Shown here in pieces: positions 1 to 11,923 of a DNA stretch of 64,000 nt. How positions within the stretch are numbered: position 1 is the stretch's first letter; every line of letters begins with the position of its first letter. Position numbers and translations under genes: made by a program. A model generated the notes under the pieces. That model was not told the origin of the DNA and made no database searches. It saw nothing but the letters and a program-made list of their open reading frames with translations. Origin of the DNA: Mansonella perstans (taxonomy: Eukaryota; Nematoda; Chromadorea; Rhabditida; Onchocercidae). The DNA lies in contig JBAMDO010000072.1 of NCBI GenBank assembly GCA_037074765.1, positions 62,001-126,000 of the forward strand, read 5' to 3'.

Positions 1-1407
1 TCCAGTGAACTGAGATAATAAACGAGGTACAGCTCTTAACAAAATTTCTTAACAAACCGCATGACCCGCACCATGTATAGTTTCATTCCTTGCATTAAAA
101 GTAAAATTAAGTAAATGTCTTTCGCCCCTTGCAATTTGGAAGAAATACTTAAATTGTGAATAACAGCTTAAAATTGTTTCAAAAATATGCATTAAGCAAT
201 TTAGCAACTCAGAGAAATAATACAATTCTTCTGAAACCTAATGATGGCAGAAAGTCCAAATGGCAGAAACAGCAAAATAAACTAATTTACAGATAAAACG
301 AGGATAACGTAATCTGAAACAAAAACAAAGTTTAAGGAATCATAATACAAGGCAAGGAAAGAATCAAACTTGCAGAATCATAAATGAAATAGGAAGAATT
401 TCTCCATGATCGATGATCGATTGGCAGATACATATAATCAGGAAGAGCAGAATTCAAAAAATTAAAGTGCTGTGATAGAGAAAAAAATTTGCAGTAGATT
501 TTAAATAAATCAAATGGATAACAGTGACTAATCATCAGTTCTACTGCTTGTTATTTCAATCAAATTTGATTTTAAATTTGAAAAAAACTGATTTTTTCCT
601 TAAAAAGAAAACACTTTGATTTATCCTTATTAAAATGGAGTAAGTGCAACCAGTGCTAATTCAGACGGTGTAAAAAATTGGCACTTAGAAAATCAGTTCT
701 TAATTTGAGCTCAAAAATAAGCATTTCTTTCTTGCTCTTTCCGCACATAACGTCAGATAAAAAATAACAATGAAAATGATAAAATTATAAATGGTTGAAA
801 AAATTCATGAGAATTTTAGAAAACTCAAAGTTCTACTAAAAATTTCAAAAAAGATCATTGACAACATGATAGTATAATTACCTAATAACACAAACATTAT
901 AAAATAGAAGAAACATATCCAAAAATATATGCTCTAAAATCAGCACTTTGTTAAACAGAGATAGATAGAAAACATGACAGTAAATTCTTTTTTTGTATGT
1001 AAGAAAAAACCGGTGCAGGAAGCCAACGAACACGTATAGAATATATATTTCAAAGTCGGATACAATGACATCCCTAAAAAATCAAATTTTCAATATTACA
1101 AACATATAACAAATTTTACCTCCTCTTCCTTCGTGTTATCAAAACATATGGCAATATATTTTTTTAGCCTTTTTTTCAGTAATAAATCTGCTTAGTAAAA
1201 ACAGTTCACTTATTATTAAATGTATCAAAACTGTTGGAAAAGAGGAATACAAACAGTATCTTGAAAGATTTCTTTGAAAGTCTTATGCTAGATAAAATGT
1301 AAATGAGGCTAGTATATATACTCGTCCTACAGAAAGCCTTTTCAATTTCCTACCAACTATAGCAAATGAATTTGAAAAATCAGGAGATCATCAAATCAGG
1401 AGAAAAT
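1..1407. other. 3' flank of the bli-4-like gene, no gene seen
   Basis: AT-rich sequence downstream of the minus-strand bli-4-like stop codon. I see no exon with coding character on either strand. Part of it should be the bli-4-like 3' UTR, but no convincing polyadenylation signal stands out. Confidence 0.4.
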
Positions 1408-4400
1408 TTAGGTCATGGGAACCAATGAAGGTGAAGGAGGTATAATGGCTGCTGCTGAAATATTACTAGCAAGAGAGATAGTAGAAGGTGTAGTAGTGGT
1501 AGTAGCAGTAGGAGTAGGTTTCATTGCACGCCGGCAAGCCAATACTGCAGCTAATGTAACAAGCACTAAGACGGCCAACTGCAGTGTCATCAGCAGAACT
1601 GGTAGTGAAATCTGCAGAAAAACCGTTAATTCAACCAACAAATCATTGAGTAATTAATTAATTACACACGATAGTAAATAGTAGCAGTGGCAATAATCAA
1701 TAACAAAATGAAAAATGCGGAAAATAAAAGTTTTAAAAATCACAAATCCCATTTCTGTTCATTACAAAACTTATTGAATCTCAGCAGTAATGTATCAAAG
1801 AAGAAAATCCCATTAAACATGCAAATTCCGGAAAGCAAATTTACAAAATCATGAGGTTCCGACAGCAATGCACAAATGACTTATTTCAATAATACTTCTG
1901 AAAAAGCAGAAAAAACTGACCCCAGCACAATTTTTTCTTTAAAAAAATCTGCATGAATTACTTTACCAAAACAAATGGCAGAAAGAAAATACATTGCGTT
2001 TTCATTCGATTAACAGAAACTACCTATATAGAACATAGCTATCTAATTCTATTGTCAAATATCTATTCAGTTTTGTTCTATACTAAACCTTAATATTAGC
2101 AAACACTCTAACTCCATGCAAAGCAAATCATCAAAACCAAAGTACGATAAGAGAATTATTCATCGTGATAAGTATAAACTTTTCATTTTCGGGTATTTTT
2201 GAAGATTTGAAATTCAAATGCCATATACGAAACATTTTGCATCATCATTAAAAATCAAAGCATACAAAAATGATTTATGAAAGGATATAGTTGAAATGAT
2301 AATTAAAAGTGCAAGTAATGCGAAAAGAATACACTAAAATATGACTGCATAAAATAAGACCAACGTATATTATTCCATGCGCTTTATAGTCTGATATCAA
2401 AAAATTCAGGCAATGTTAGAAATTAATAAGCAAGTACTACCAGTGAATTCCCATTAAAATTGAAGTTCAAGTATGCCAAACACTCAAGAAAACGTTGTTA
2501 CAATAATTTGGAAAGTTGATATCTAAATATTATGGCAAGAGCAACTCAAGCTGAAAAATTAAGCAAAAAGCTGGATGTGTTACTGTCACTATAAAGAAAA
2601 CTTGCAAAAAGCTTCACGCAAATCTTGCTATTTTTTCGTTCCTTATCTCAATGATAAAACAACCATGAAACTGCTAACAGTTCTCATACCCGTAATTCTA
2701 GTGGAGCATCAACCAAAAGCGATTTCTTATTCGGCAACTCCTCAGTCTGCCAATCTCTAGAATCACGTTCCTTTTGCTTCATTTCCTGAACTGACCGACA
2801 GTGAATAATGATGTCAGTGACGACAAAACTGGTGATAATGACTGACTACATTTCACCTTCATTTCTGTCAATCACTGACAAAATTTTTCATTTTGTTAAA
2901 GAAAAGCTTTAAAAAAAAAAAAAAAAAAAAAATGCATGTACTGAGATAAGCAAACTGAAAATAAATAATACTACTGAAAATTTGATGTGATATTTTGTCC
3001 ATTTTATAAATCATCGATTCTAAAAAGAATAAATTAAATTGACCAGTTTAAGCGTCCAAATATTTTGATGATTCAAAAAAAAAAAAAAGTATTTCGAATT
3101 TTCCGAAGCAAACATTTGAAATTACAACTTGATTCGTTTAAAAAAAAAAATCACATATTCTGAAAATTAAAAGCCTATTTGGACGATTTAACTGGAATCC
3201 ACATAAGCAAAAAGATGTGTTAGGAATAAATAAAATTATTGCTACTGGCTCCGCTGTGCATCTGTGCATAAGCATTTCAGCTCTTTGATTACAGTTACCA
3301 CCACCTTTAAAGTTGGAAAAAAGGAAAAAGTTTTTTTTTCTAACTGCAAGACTAATCCACAGGGAAAAAGCTGTAAGGTTGCTTTTTGAAAGACCAATTT
3401 AGCTGAAAAGGAATTTAAAGTTTAAAAAACGTTTAACCATTATCTGATCAAAATAGTAAAAAAAAAGGACTGCGGTTCATCTACCTGTGATGCTATATGC
3501 TCCGTTATTTGATCAAGCGAAGACTCAGTCGGACCAGTAGATGGTGGAGTTGAGAGATGTCGAGGATCATCTGGTTGAGCTGGTTCTGCCGTACCATACA
3601 GCAGCAGTGACCAATCGTGAAATGTTCCTGGAAATAATTTATAAAACTAAGAAAATGGAACTTATGCCAAACTAAGAAACGAAACTTATGTTATTTCCGA
3701 CATATATCAAAAATCTGATGAGCAGACATTTGAATAAAAATGAAAAGTTAGTAATAAGGACGAAAATGATTTGTAAATAAAGATCTAAAAGTGCTGGTTA
3801 ATTATTTTTTAAATTATAACATGCAGAACGACATCAGCACAACAATAATTCTTGACTCAAAGCGCAGAGATGCAACTGCGCGCATCGATATTCAGATTCG
3901 CTGAACAAATAATCCTACAATTCAGAGAATTTGAAATTTAGTTAACATATAATAAAAACAACAACCTCCAATATTCCTGTTCGTGCTAACAGATTCCACC
4001 ATCAAAGTCCATATTCCACGAGGGTCTTCACCCCAGGTTTGTACGGACAAGAAAGGCCATTTGTGAATACCATTCGAATTAAAATCCTGCAACATTATTA
4101 ATGAGCAATAACTCCGTACAAATAAGTTGAATAATGCAAAAGCATAATCTGAAAATGAAATCAACGATATCGAAAAACTGACAGTATAATTTGCAAGTGA
4201 TAATAAGGGAAAGAAAACTATGTTTTGAGAACCTCTACATGCAATCTAAAAAAAAAAAAATCACCCATTTTATAGAACAAACGGATAAACTGTTAACAAT
4301 AAATTACTTTCAACAAAAAAAGCACAATATTTTAAAGCAAACCTGAGGACGAGGTGGAAGTAGTACAGATGATGTACCACGTGGCGAAAACAAAGTAAGT

Positions 4401-7400
4401 TTCAGGTCACCTCGCTTCCCAAAACGAAATGTTGCCAAAACTTGTACATGCTCGAGATACAGAACTGGTGTACCAGATTCACAGCCCCCCACTTCCAGTG
4501 AAAAATTCATTTGAAAACTACCCGTTATTGGTCGCGGACTGAAAAGAAAAAACGCTGTATGCTAAGGAGGAACTTACAAAAACCTAATTCTTCATATACA
4601 ATGGCTATTGCAAATTACTGAACTGATTCCTCCGATATTTGCAATGATCTTCAAAAACCATCCTGAGTTTCTAAGTTCACCAAAAGTGTAGGTGAATTAA
4701 AATAAACCAATCAATTTCTTAGAATAATTAAAGCTTAATCATAGTATCGTTCTTATGTTTTTAGTTCAAAGTGGTTGTACATTGCAATTCTTAAATTACA
4801 CAATAATCCTCAACTTACTTGGGCTTTTCCAGCTTATAGTCATATGTACAAATATGTTGCTCTGGTACCGTTTTCCAGATCACAGCAAGCTTTACCAGCG
4901 CACCGGCATCCATTAGTCCATATCCAAATTTATTGTTGATTCGTCGTCCAACCCCATTCACTGACCAGCCTGGATTATTCAGCAGTGGCACTGGATTGGC
5001 TGTTCGCAATACAATATGTTGCATGTCGCGCCATGTTAGATTTGGACTAAAATTTAGCAAATTAACCAGGTAATCTCAGGATATTCGATAATATCGATCA
5101 ATCAAAAATATTTCCTCAAACTAGTAGTAGTTTCAAGAACGATACGGTTGCTGACGCTAAATTAATGGTTTAAGATAACTAAATTATACACTAAATGCAT
5201 CTCATGTTTTTATGAAATGATTTAATTGCACGCTATTTGCTATTTAATGACCTCATACTTCATCTCTCATTAAATATCAATAAATAAGTTTCGAAAGGAA
5301 TGGACTATATGTTCCGTTTATAACTATTATTTATAGCGATTACTTGATGAAGGAATGCAGATTTATTCGAGTAATGAAAACTTACTTGGCTTCCAATGCC
5401 AACGCAATAATACCTGCTGCAAGTGGTGCAGATGCACTAGTACCTGTATGTGAACGAGTGCAACCATATGGCACATCAACTGTTATCTGAAAACTTAACG
5501 GATGTAATTTGCTGGTAGAACTAAGAATCACTAAAAGCCAGATTGCTTTGGAGGTTGTCTCATGGAGAGGCTTAAATATCTACAACTTCAAAAAATTATA
5601 TATATATATAAAATAACGTTTTTCTTCCAGGTACCATGGGCTGAATAATCCTAATATATACCTATATATTATTAGTAACATTATTTTAGGTTTTACGAAA
5701 GTTATGAAATGCAAGAATGAAATACGAAATACTCACAACAGCTGGTTGATTCATGTTAGCACTGCTGTATGTAGTAGCGATGGTCGATGGACATTCTTCC
5801 AGATACCATGGGCTACGATTGTCAATTGTCGCCGAACTAACACTAAGCGTGTAGACTGATGTCGTATAACCATCAGCGGAGCAACTGTCTTGCCTGCAAG
5901 ATAAAATAAAAATTTACAAAATTTATCCTACCACAAACAGTCTTACCTATCAAGACTAATTCTTTTATTTTCACCATCATAATATCATTATCCGTTAAAA
6001 TTTTTAAAATCTTTTCCTTCTTTCTCAAATTCCTCTGGTATATCTAAAACTTCTCAAAGTCTTTAATTAAACTTAAATTTTTTACCTTGACCCACCATTG
6101 CCACTGGCCCAAACAAAAATACTTCCTTTACCATTGCGTCCAATTCTAACGCCATGATAAAACGCTTCTCGAGCCAATGGCCCAGGACCATCAAATGTTC
6201 TTCCATCATCTTCAGGACCCCAACTTGCCGAATAAATATCGATATAATGACGATTAAGAGAAAGACTTGCTGCTTCAACACTGAAGTGAAATATAATTTA
6301 ATAAATTGTTGAAGATGATGATGGTCTCATAAAACGTAAGATCAGAATTGTAGATATGACAAAAATTTCTCTGAAGTTCCTGCAGTACTTATCAAGCAGA
6401 AGCAAAATTTACTGGATCTAATTTTTAACTAATTCTATCCAGTTTATTTTACATTTCAGTTTGAGTTTATTCATTAGGATGAGGGGAAACCTTAGATATT
6501 TACTAATAAGTTAGCTTTTTATTTTGCCATCGAGATAAATTACCTTCATACCAATTTTAGAACAACGTAATTTTCCTCGTATTTCAGTATAGTATGATTT
6601 ATACAGCAATCTGCCGACAAATCCAATAATGATGATAACCTAATAACTGAACCAAGACCATTTGATACCTTGGCATCAAATAATGAGTAACACTCTTCAA
6701 GTTGCAAAAATATTTCTTACTAATTTCATTTTCGATTGCATTTTCATTTCCATTAACCTTATTAGATATTTACCTATCGCTCACAGGACCATCCAGCATT
6801 CGTACACCTCCGATTTTCGCAAGAAATGCAACACCAACACCGCAGTGTATATTTCCAGCAATTGATGCAACTTCACCCGCACATCGCGTACCATGCCTTT
6901 AAGCATTAACCGAACTGTTTATACAGCGCAAAAATCATTATACCAAGTGTAACAAATTAGAATTCTTCCAGCAGTTTATTATAACACGACAACAGCAACA
7001 GTTGCGCAATGTCGGTGCAGGCAACACATATGTTACATACATAACTTTGCTCAGCCTAGATATTCGGGCCTGTCCATAACTCAGAAACAGGTTGATTAAC
7101 AAAAATCATTCAATTAACTAGAATGAGTGGCTTACAAAACATCGGCATAATTGCAGCTTTCATTTCGAATAGCCAGCAATGCATATCTTTCACTGAATAA
7201 ACACAACAGTCATGTTTTTATATGGCTTCATTATTTCTTCATTCAAGTGCTATTAAAACCTAAAGACTCCATAAGTCTCATCCATTCACTTCAATTGCTT
7301 TATTTGTCTTATCTAATTTGGCCTCATAGCATATTTATTTGCTTGTCGATTTTCTTAATTAATTAGACAATTTCACCTTTACTGCGCTTTGCTTTTACTT

Positions 7401-9048
7401 AAAAATTTATTCAGCTCCACAGAATAACTATACTCACTTATTATCACCATCATCTTGCGGAGTTGGATCATCATCATGACCGTTAATATCCGTACTTGCC
7501 ATTGGATCATAATTCGCCATCAGATCTGGATGATCTCGTTGGATACCATCATCTAGTATTGAAACAGATATATTACGACCAGCATAACCTAATAACCATG
7601 CAGCCCGCACATTCATATCAAACCCTCCTTGTGCACCATTGTTCTGCAATAAAGTCGATATTTCATTCTTATCAGATGATTATCTGAGAAACCCATGTTC
7701 TGAGAAAGCACCAAAAACTATCACTAAGAACTCTCCTGATATTTTTTTGAATTTAAGAAACTTTTGGAGAGAAATATTTCAAGTATTATTTATAAACTGA
7801 AAAACTTTAGAATTTATCAGAATGATCTTAGCTATATACAACGTTTACAAGAAAAACAAAATTTTGGAAACAGCTTATTCCTTTTAAAAATGCTTAAATA
7901 CTGAAGAGTGAATGCTGAGCATATTTTAAAAAAATTAAGAAAAGAACTATAAAGAGAAAAACCGCTCGATTTCTAGGCTCTTGAAATTTGCGAAAACATG
8001 ATTTTACCAGATTTTTCCTTAATAAAGAAAAAATTTTTTAATACTCCTATATTCAGAAGATTTCGAAAACAACAGAAATGTAACGGTTTTGGCAAAAAAG
8101 AAAACATACAAAATACCACTGTTCCTTAAACAGCGGATCCGGAAATGGCAAAATAGGCACATCACGTTGTACGGAATTAGTTCGGTGTTCTGCATTAACT
8201 AATAATCCAGAACGCCTTGCAACATTTACAGAATCACTATCAGATTTATAAACGTTATCCGGATGCACGAAATCACGTTTTCGCCTTACCCTGAGTTTAA
8301 CAAATAGTATTCAGGTCAACAAGAAATCAAAAATAAAAAAAAAATCTCTAAAAAAAACTATGTTCTAATCACTGTCATACTCACTGTCATATCAAACAGT
8401 GGACTAAACTCTTTTTTCAAAAACTAAGCAACCGAAAGTTTAAAATACCTCGGTCTTTGTTCTTCGATCAGTAGAACATCAGGGTGCTCTTGGAGTTTTG
8501 AAATTACTTCACGCTTTTGCCGTCTTGAACGTACTTTTAATGAATCAGTAACAAAATAATATGTACCGTCAAGAAATGGTTTACCCTAAAATTGAAAATC
8601 AGTGAATGAAATAACTGACAAAAATGACCTCAATGTCTAATGTATAATGATGGGATTGATTAAGAATAAAAATAGTATGACTTTTCATTTATCTGCTGAA
8701 ATGGATAAAAACTAATAAGTAGAGAAAAGAAACGAAAAGATATGTTCGAAAAATCAAGAAAAAATCTTTCTAGTAAAACCTGAATTTAAATTCATGTCGT
8801 ATTCTAAAATCAACTAGAATAGTTAATTTGCTACAAGGATTTCTTCAATAACTTACTTTAATTTTCAAACCATGCTGTTTGGCAATTAATTGAGCTTTTT
8901 TGTCATTTCTCTCACGAAGTCTCATAACCGTATGACTTGGTTCTGGGCAAACATCATCATCTGCTGTACATATCGAATCATGCTCAATGGCCAAAATCCT
9001 TTGAAAGCAAGACAGTAAAAAGACTATTCTCGCCAAGTGACAATACAT
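1408..9048 (-). CDS. bli-4: BLI-4-like furin/kexin proprotein convertase (blisterase), membrane-anchored form
   Basis: Subtilisin-like endoprotease that cuts secretory proproteins after paired basic residues; in C. elegans bli-4 is needed for cuticle collagen processing. Fourteen exons join in phase: 9048-8857, 8585-8449, 8290-8110, 7643-7438, 6896-6774, 6280-6086, 5893-5737, 5486-5386, 5046-4819, 4538-4343, 4086-3966, 3627-3485, 2746-2690, 1611-1408, giving 746 residues. In order: signal peptide, then a prodomain start matching BLI-4 (IEHDSIC, later [11 protein letters not shown]), RRKR prodomain cleavage site, S8 catalytic domain with Asp in [12 protein letters not shown], His in HGTRCAGE, oxyanion Asn in [13 protein letters not shown] and Ser in GTSASAP, then the P domain ([21 protein letters not shown]). 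The last exon encodes a hydrophobic span ([14 protein letters not shown]) and a Thr/Ser-rich tail. The Cys-rich region of long BLI-4 isoforms was not found between the P domain and the anchor. The final two exons are the least certain joins. Confidence 0.9.
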
Positions 9049-9057
9049 CCTGAAAGA
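9049..9057 (-). promoter_or_regulatory. probable spliced-leader acceptor of the bli-4-like gene
   Basis: On the minus strand CTTTCAG is followed by one G and then the ATG at 9048. An acceptor one base before the start codon is typical of nematode trans-splicing, and it supports this ATG as the start. A cis-spliced upstream UTR exon would look the same. Confidence 0.6.
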
Positions 9058-10315
9058 ATGCTGGATGCACCTTTTATTTTAGAATAGTACTAAAAATTAT
9101 TCATACATAAATGGAATTGATATTTTAATGCGGATGAAAATAGTTTCACTTATCACAATTACGACTTCCATTAGCACAGCCCAAATTTGCACTCGTCAAA
9201 TTATTTTAGCAATAAATGCATGTGCTGTTTGTTCAGAATCCATTATTTTCTTTCAGTGGCGACTGATACGCTGTTCATACAGAATTTCTTCTTTTTATTA
9301 AGTATGATCAAGTGACAGAATTCAACAGCACACAGTTACCACAAAGAATACGTTTTTCGTTATTATTTTACTTTACTTAATAATTTGAAATTGTAAGTTA
9401 TGCCATTGAAAGATTGTAAGTTAAAACGCTCTAATACTCGCTCGGAAAGATAACGTTATGAAAAATATAAGAGAAAATAAATAATGCCAATCGCAGTTTT
9501 AACAATTTGTTGCCAATTTGCTTAAACAGTTCTCTGATTTTCCCTCAGGTTCAACAGCAGAGCTTGTAATCAGCTTTTTTCCCCTGTGATGGTCTCAACT
9601 AGATGATCCTCCGTTCTTATTTAAGTACATACTTAGTTCGCCGGTTATTCTCTTTAACTAATGAAACATTTCTTATATCTTCAAAGTTCATTTTATTTCT
9701 TGTTAAAACTATTTCCTACAATCTCCAAAATATTGAGAAATCCAGTTCAAAAATTACGTTTTTTTGGCATCATTTTTTTTGAGAAATTTATTTCAAAAAA
9801 TTTCTTAACGCACTATTATTTTTTAAAGCATTTGTTTCTACATTTTTTTCAGAAAAGCTTACCTGAAATGATTACCTCATCACAACAAAAGAACAACTTG
9901 TTTTACATTGACTGGAAATAAGCTGATCCGAATTGTATCTTTCACGCACTTACTAAATCTCAAGTCGTACTTATTTCAATCTGCTGTTCGAAATTACCTA
10001 TCACCTAGCTTCATTTGATAGCATGTCTATTCATTTCGTTCAGTTTAGCATCACTAATTGCCTAAATCATTTTATATAACTAATTAAAAACGTTTGTACA
10101 AGATAATATTTTATCCGGCATCTTAAAAAATCGAAACAAAAATTACTGTGTGAACCTTGCTACAAAAATTGCAATATTACTCATGGATGATGTTTTCAAA
10201 AAGATCAATTTTCTGAAATTTCAATACTAATTTTGAACTAGAATAACAGTGTTACAATAAGAAGATCAACAAGGACATGTACAGGAAAAAATCAAATACA
10301 CTTTTTTATATTTTT
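9058..10315. other. intergenic, no gene seen
   Basis: Upstream region of the bli-4-like gene, likely holding its promoter. Open frames here, such as 9661-9921 on the plus strand, have the length and composition expected by chance in AT-rich DNA. Confidence 0.4.
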
Positions 10316-11923
10316 TTAATAGTGCTTTTTTGATTTAGACTTATTCGACGATTTAGACGATTTAGACGATCTCTTCATTGAAGCATTATTGCTCTGATTC
10401 GAAAATAATGTTGAGATTTGATGTTGGAAAATAAAAAAAAAAATATAGCGAAAAAATTACAAGAACATTGTGAAGTCAAAAATCGAGGATTAATATTTAT
10501 TTTCAAATAAATTTTTCTAGAAGACAAATCAGACTAAAAAAAATAAGAGAAATCTCAATTCTTTTCTCAATTTGCAACAATTTTCAATTAACTTCCCAAA
10601 ATTTCTTTACAGTAATCAGTGCTACTGTAAAAAGAATCCTAAATTCATCATGGAATTAATAAAGTCAAACATAATATAGACATGCTTGAAAGCGTTTCAA
10701 TCTAATAGAGAGAGCTTCTTCTACATATAAGTTTGAAATGTTAATGTAACATCAGCGCAGATCCATCAGTTAATCAGGTTTCTAATATTAATTCTTATAG
10801 CAATAGAAAAAATTCGTAACCCCATCTCTACCATAGAAATATTTTAAATAAGAAATACTCACAAAGAATGATTAATTTTGTATCTGAAAAAAAAAAAAAA
10901 AAAAAAAAAAAACAGACAGGAAGACATATATAAATATAGAGAGACATAAATACCCATGCAAGCAAGTGACAAATTTCAAGGCAAACAAGTTTTCAAACTT
11001 TGATCAACCCTTCCCGTTACTTCATCATCTCACTAATGAATTGCATCTTGTTAATACTACGCAGCACTTTTACTTATAATAATAAGAAAATTGTTGACCA
11101 CAGTTCAGGTTTACGCAAATCATAACAAATGACAGCGATAATGTCAACTATTGAAAACACTTGAGATAGTGATAAATTTCACTCAGAATGGGAAATAAGT
11201 AGCAATCTTATTTTGAAGAACACAAGTACATTTTCAATGACGAAGTGTGACAACTGGAGTATCATTATACAAAGCATCTTGAATGTTGAAGAAAGCAAAA
11301 AACTGCGAAATTCAACAAGCTACTAAAAACGTTACACTTTCACATAAACACTTCATCATTTTAAAATATTAGTCATCCTCGATTACTCATGATCTTAACC
11401 AAATCATAGAATAACGATCTTATCCGAGAACAGATATTAAAACCCACTTGACATCCATCTGTATTTTTCAATCACTATTTCCATTACTAATCTGATTAAA
11501 TTCTATTTAAAAATGAAATTCTCTCTCAATTCAACCTGATAACTTATATTAGTTCCCTCGTAGCAAATGATATAATATCAGGAAATTTTGAATAATAGTA
11601 GAGAAAATTTTTTTTTTTTGCAAAAATTAAGGCATATGTGAAATATTTATCTCTGGCATAACAATTCAAAACATTGATTTATCAGCGGCTACTAAATTTG
11701 GGAATTGTGATTATTTTTCTGTTATTGTAACGAAAATTTCGATTTCTCCTGTTAATTCAAAACGAATACAACTACTGCTACCGCTATTACGAATTTCTTG
11801 AAATTATTACTGACACTTCTTGAAATTTCTACGACAGCACTTCAGCTTATGTGCATAAAGATGACGATTTCAATTTGAAAGGGAAAACTTACTCCTCCCC
11901 TCAAACAGTCCATCTAATTCCAT
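10316..11923 (-). CDS. candidate microexon gene for a secreted Lys/Ser-rich small peptide
   Basis: Not recognised. Four minus-strand segments join in one frame: 11923-11893 (start MELDGLFEGR, GTAAGT donor), 10883-10863 (21 nt, long pyrimidine acceptor, GTGAGT donor), 10624-10611 (14 nt, TTTTTACAG acceptor, GTAAAG donor) and 10393-10316 (stop TAA). The 47-residue product has a hydrophobic core spelled only across the two microexons (TKLIILLALITSNNA), which reads as a signal peptide, followed by a strongly basic tail (MKRSSKSSKSSNKSKSKKHY). Skipping the 21-nt exon keeps the frame but shortens the core. Evidence is splice sites, phase and sense of the product; there is no homology support, and each exon is short enough to occur by chance. 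The triplicated GACGATTTA stretch seen on the plus strand lies inside the last exon. Confidence 0.35.
10341..10373. repeat. short tandem repeat, 9-nt unit GACGATTTA
   Basis: About three copies of a 9-nt unit. On the minus strand it encodes repeated Ser-Ser-Lys in the candidate peptide exon above, so repeat growth would lengthen the basic tail without breaking frame. Confidence 0.7.
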
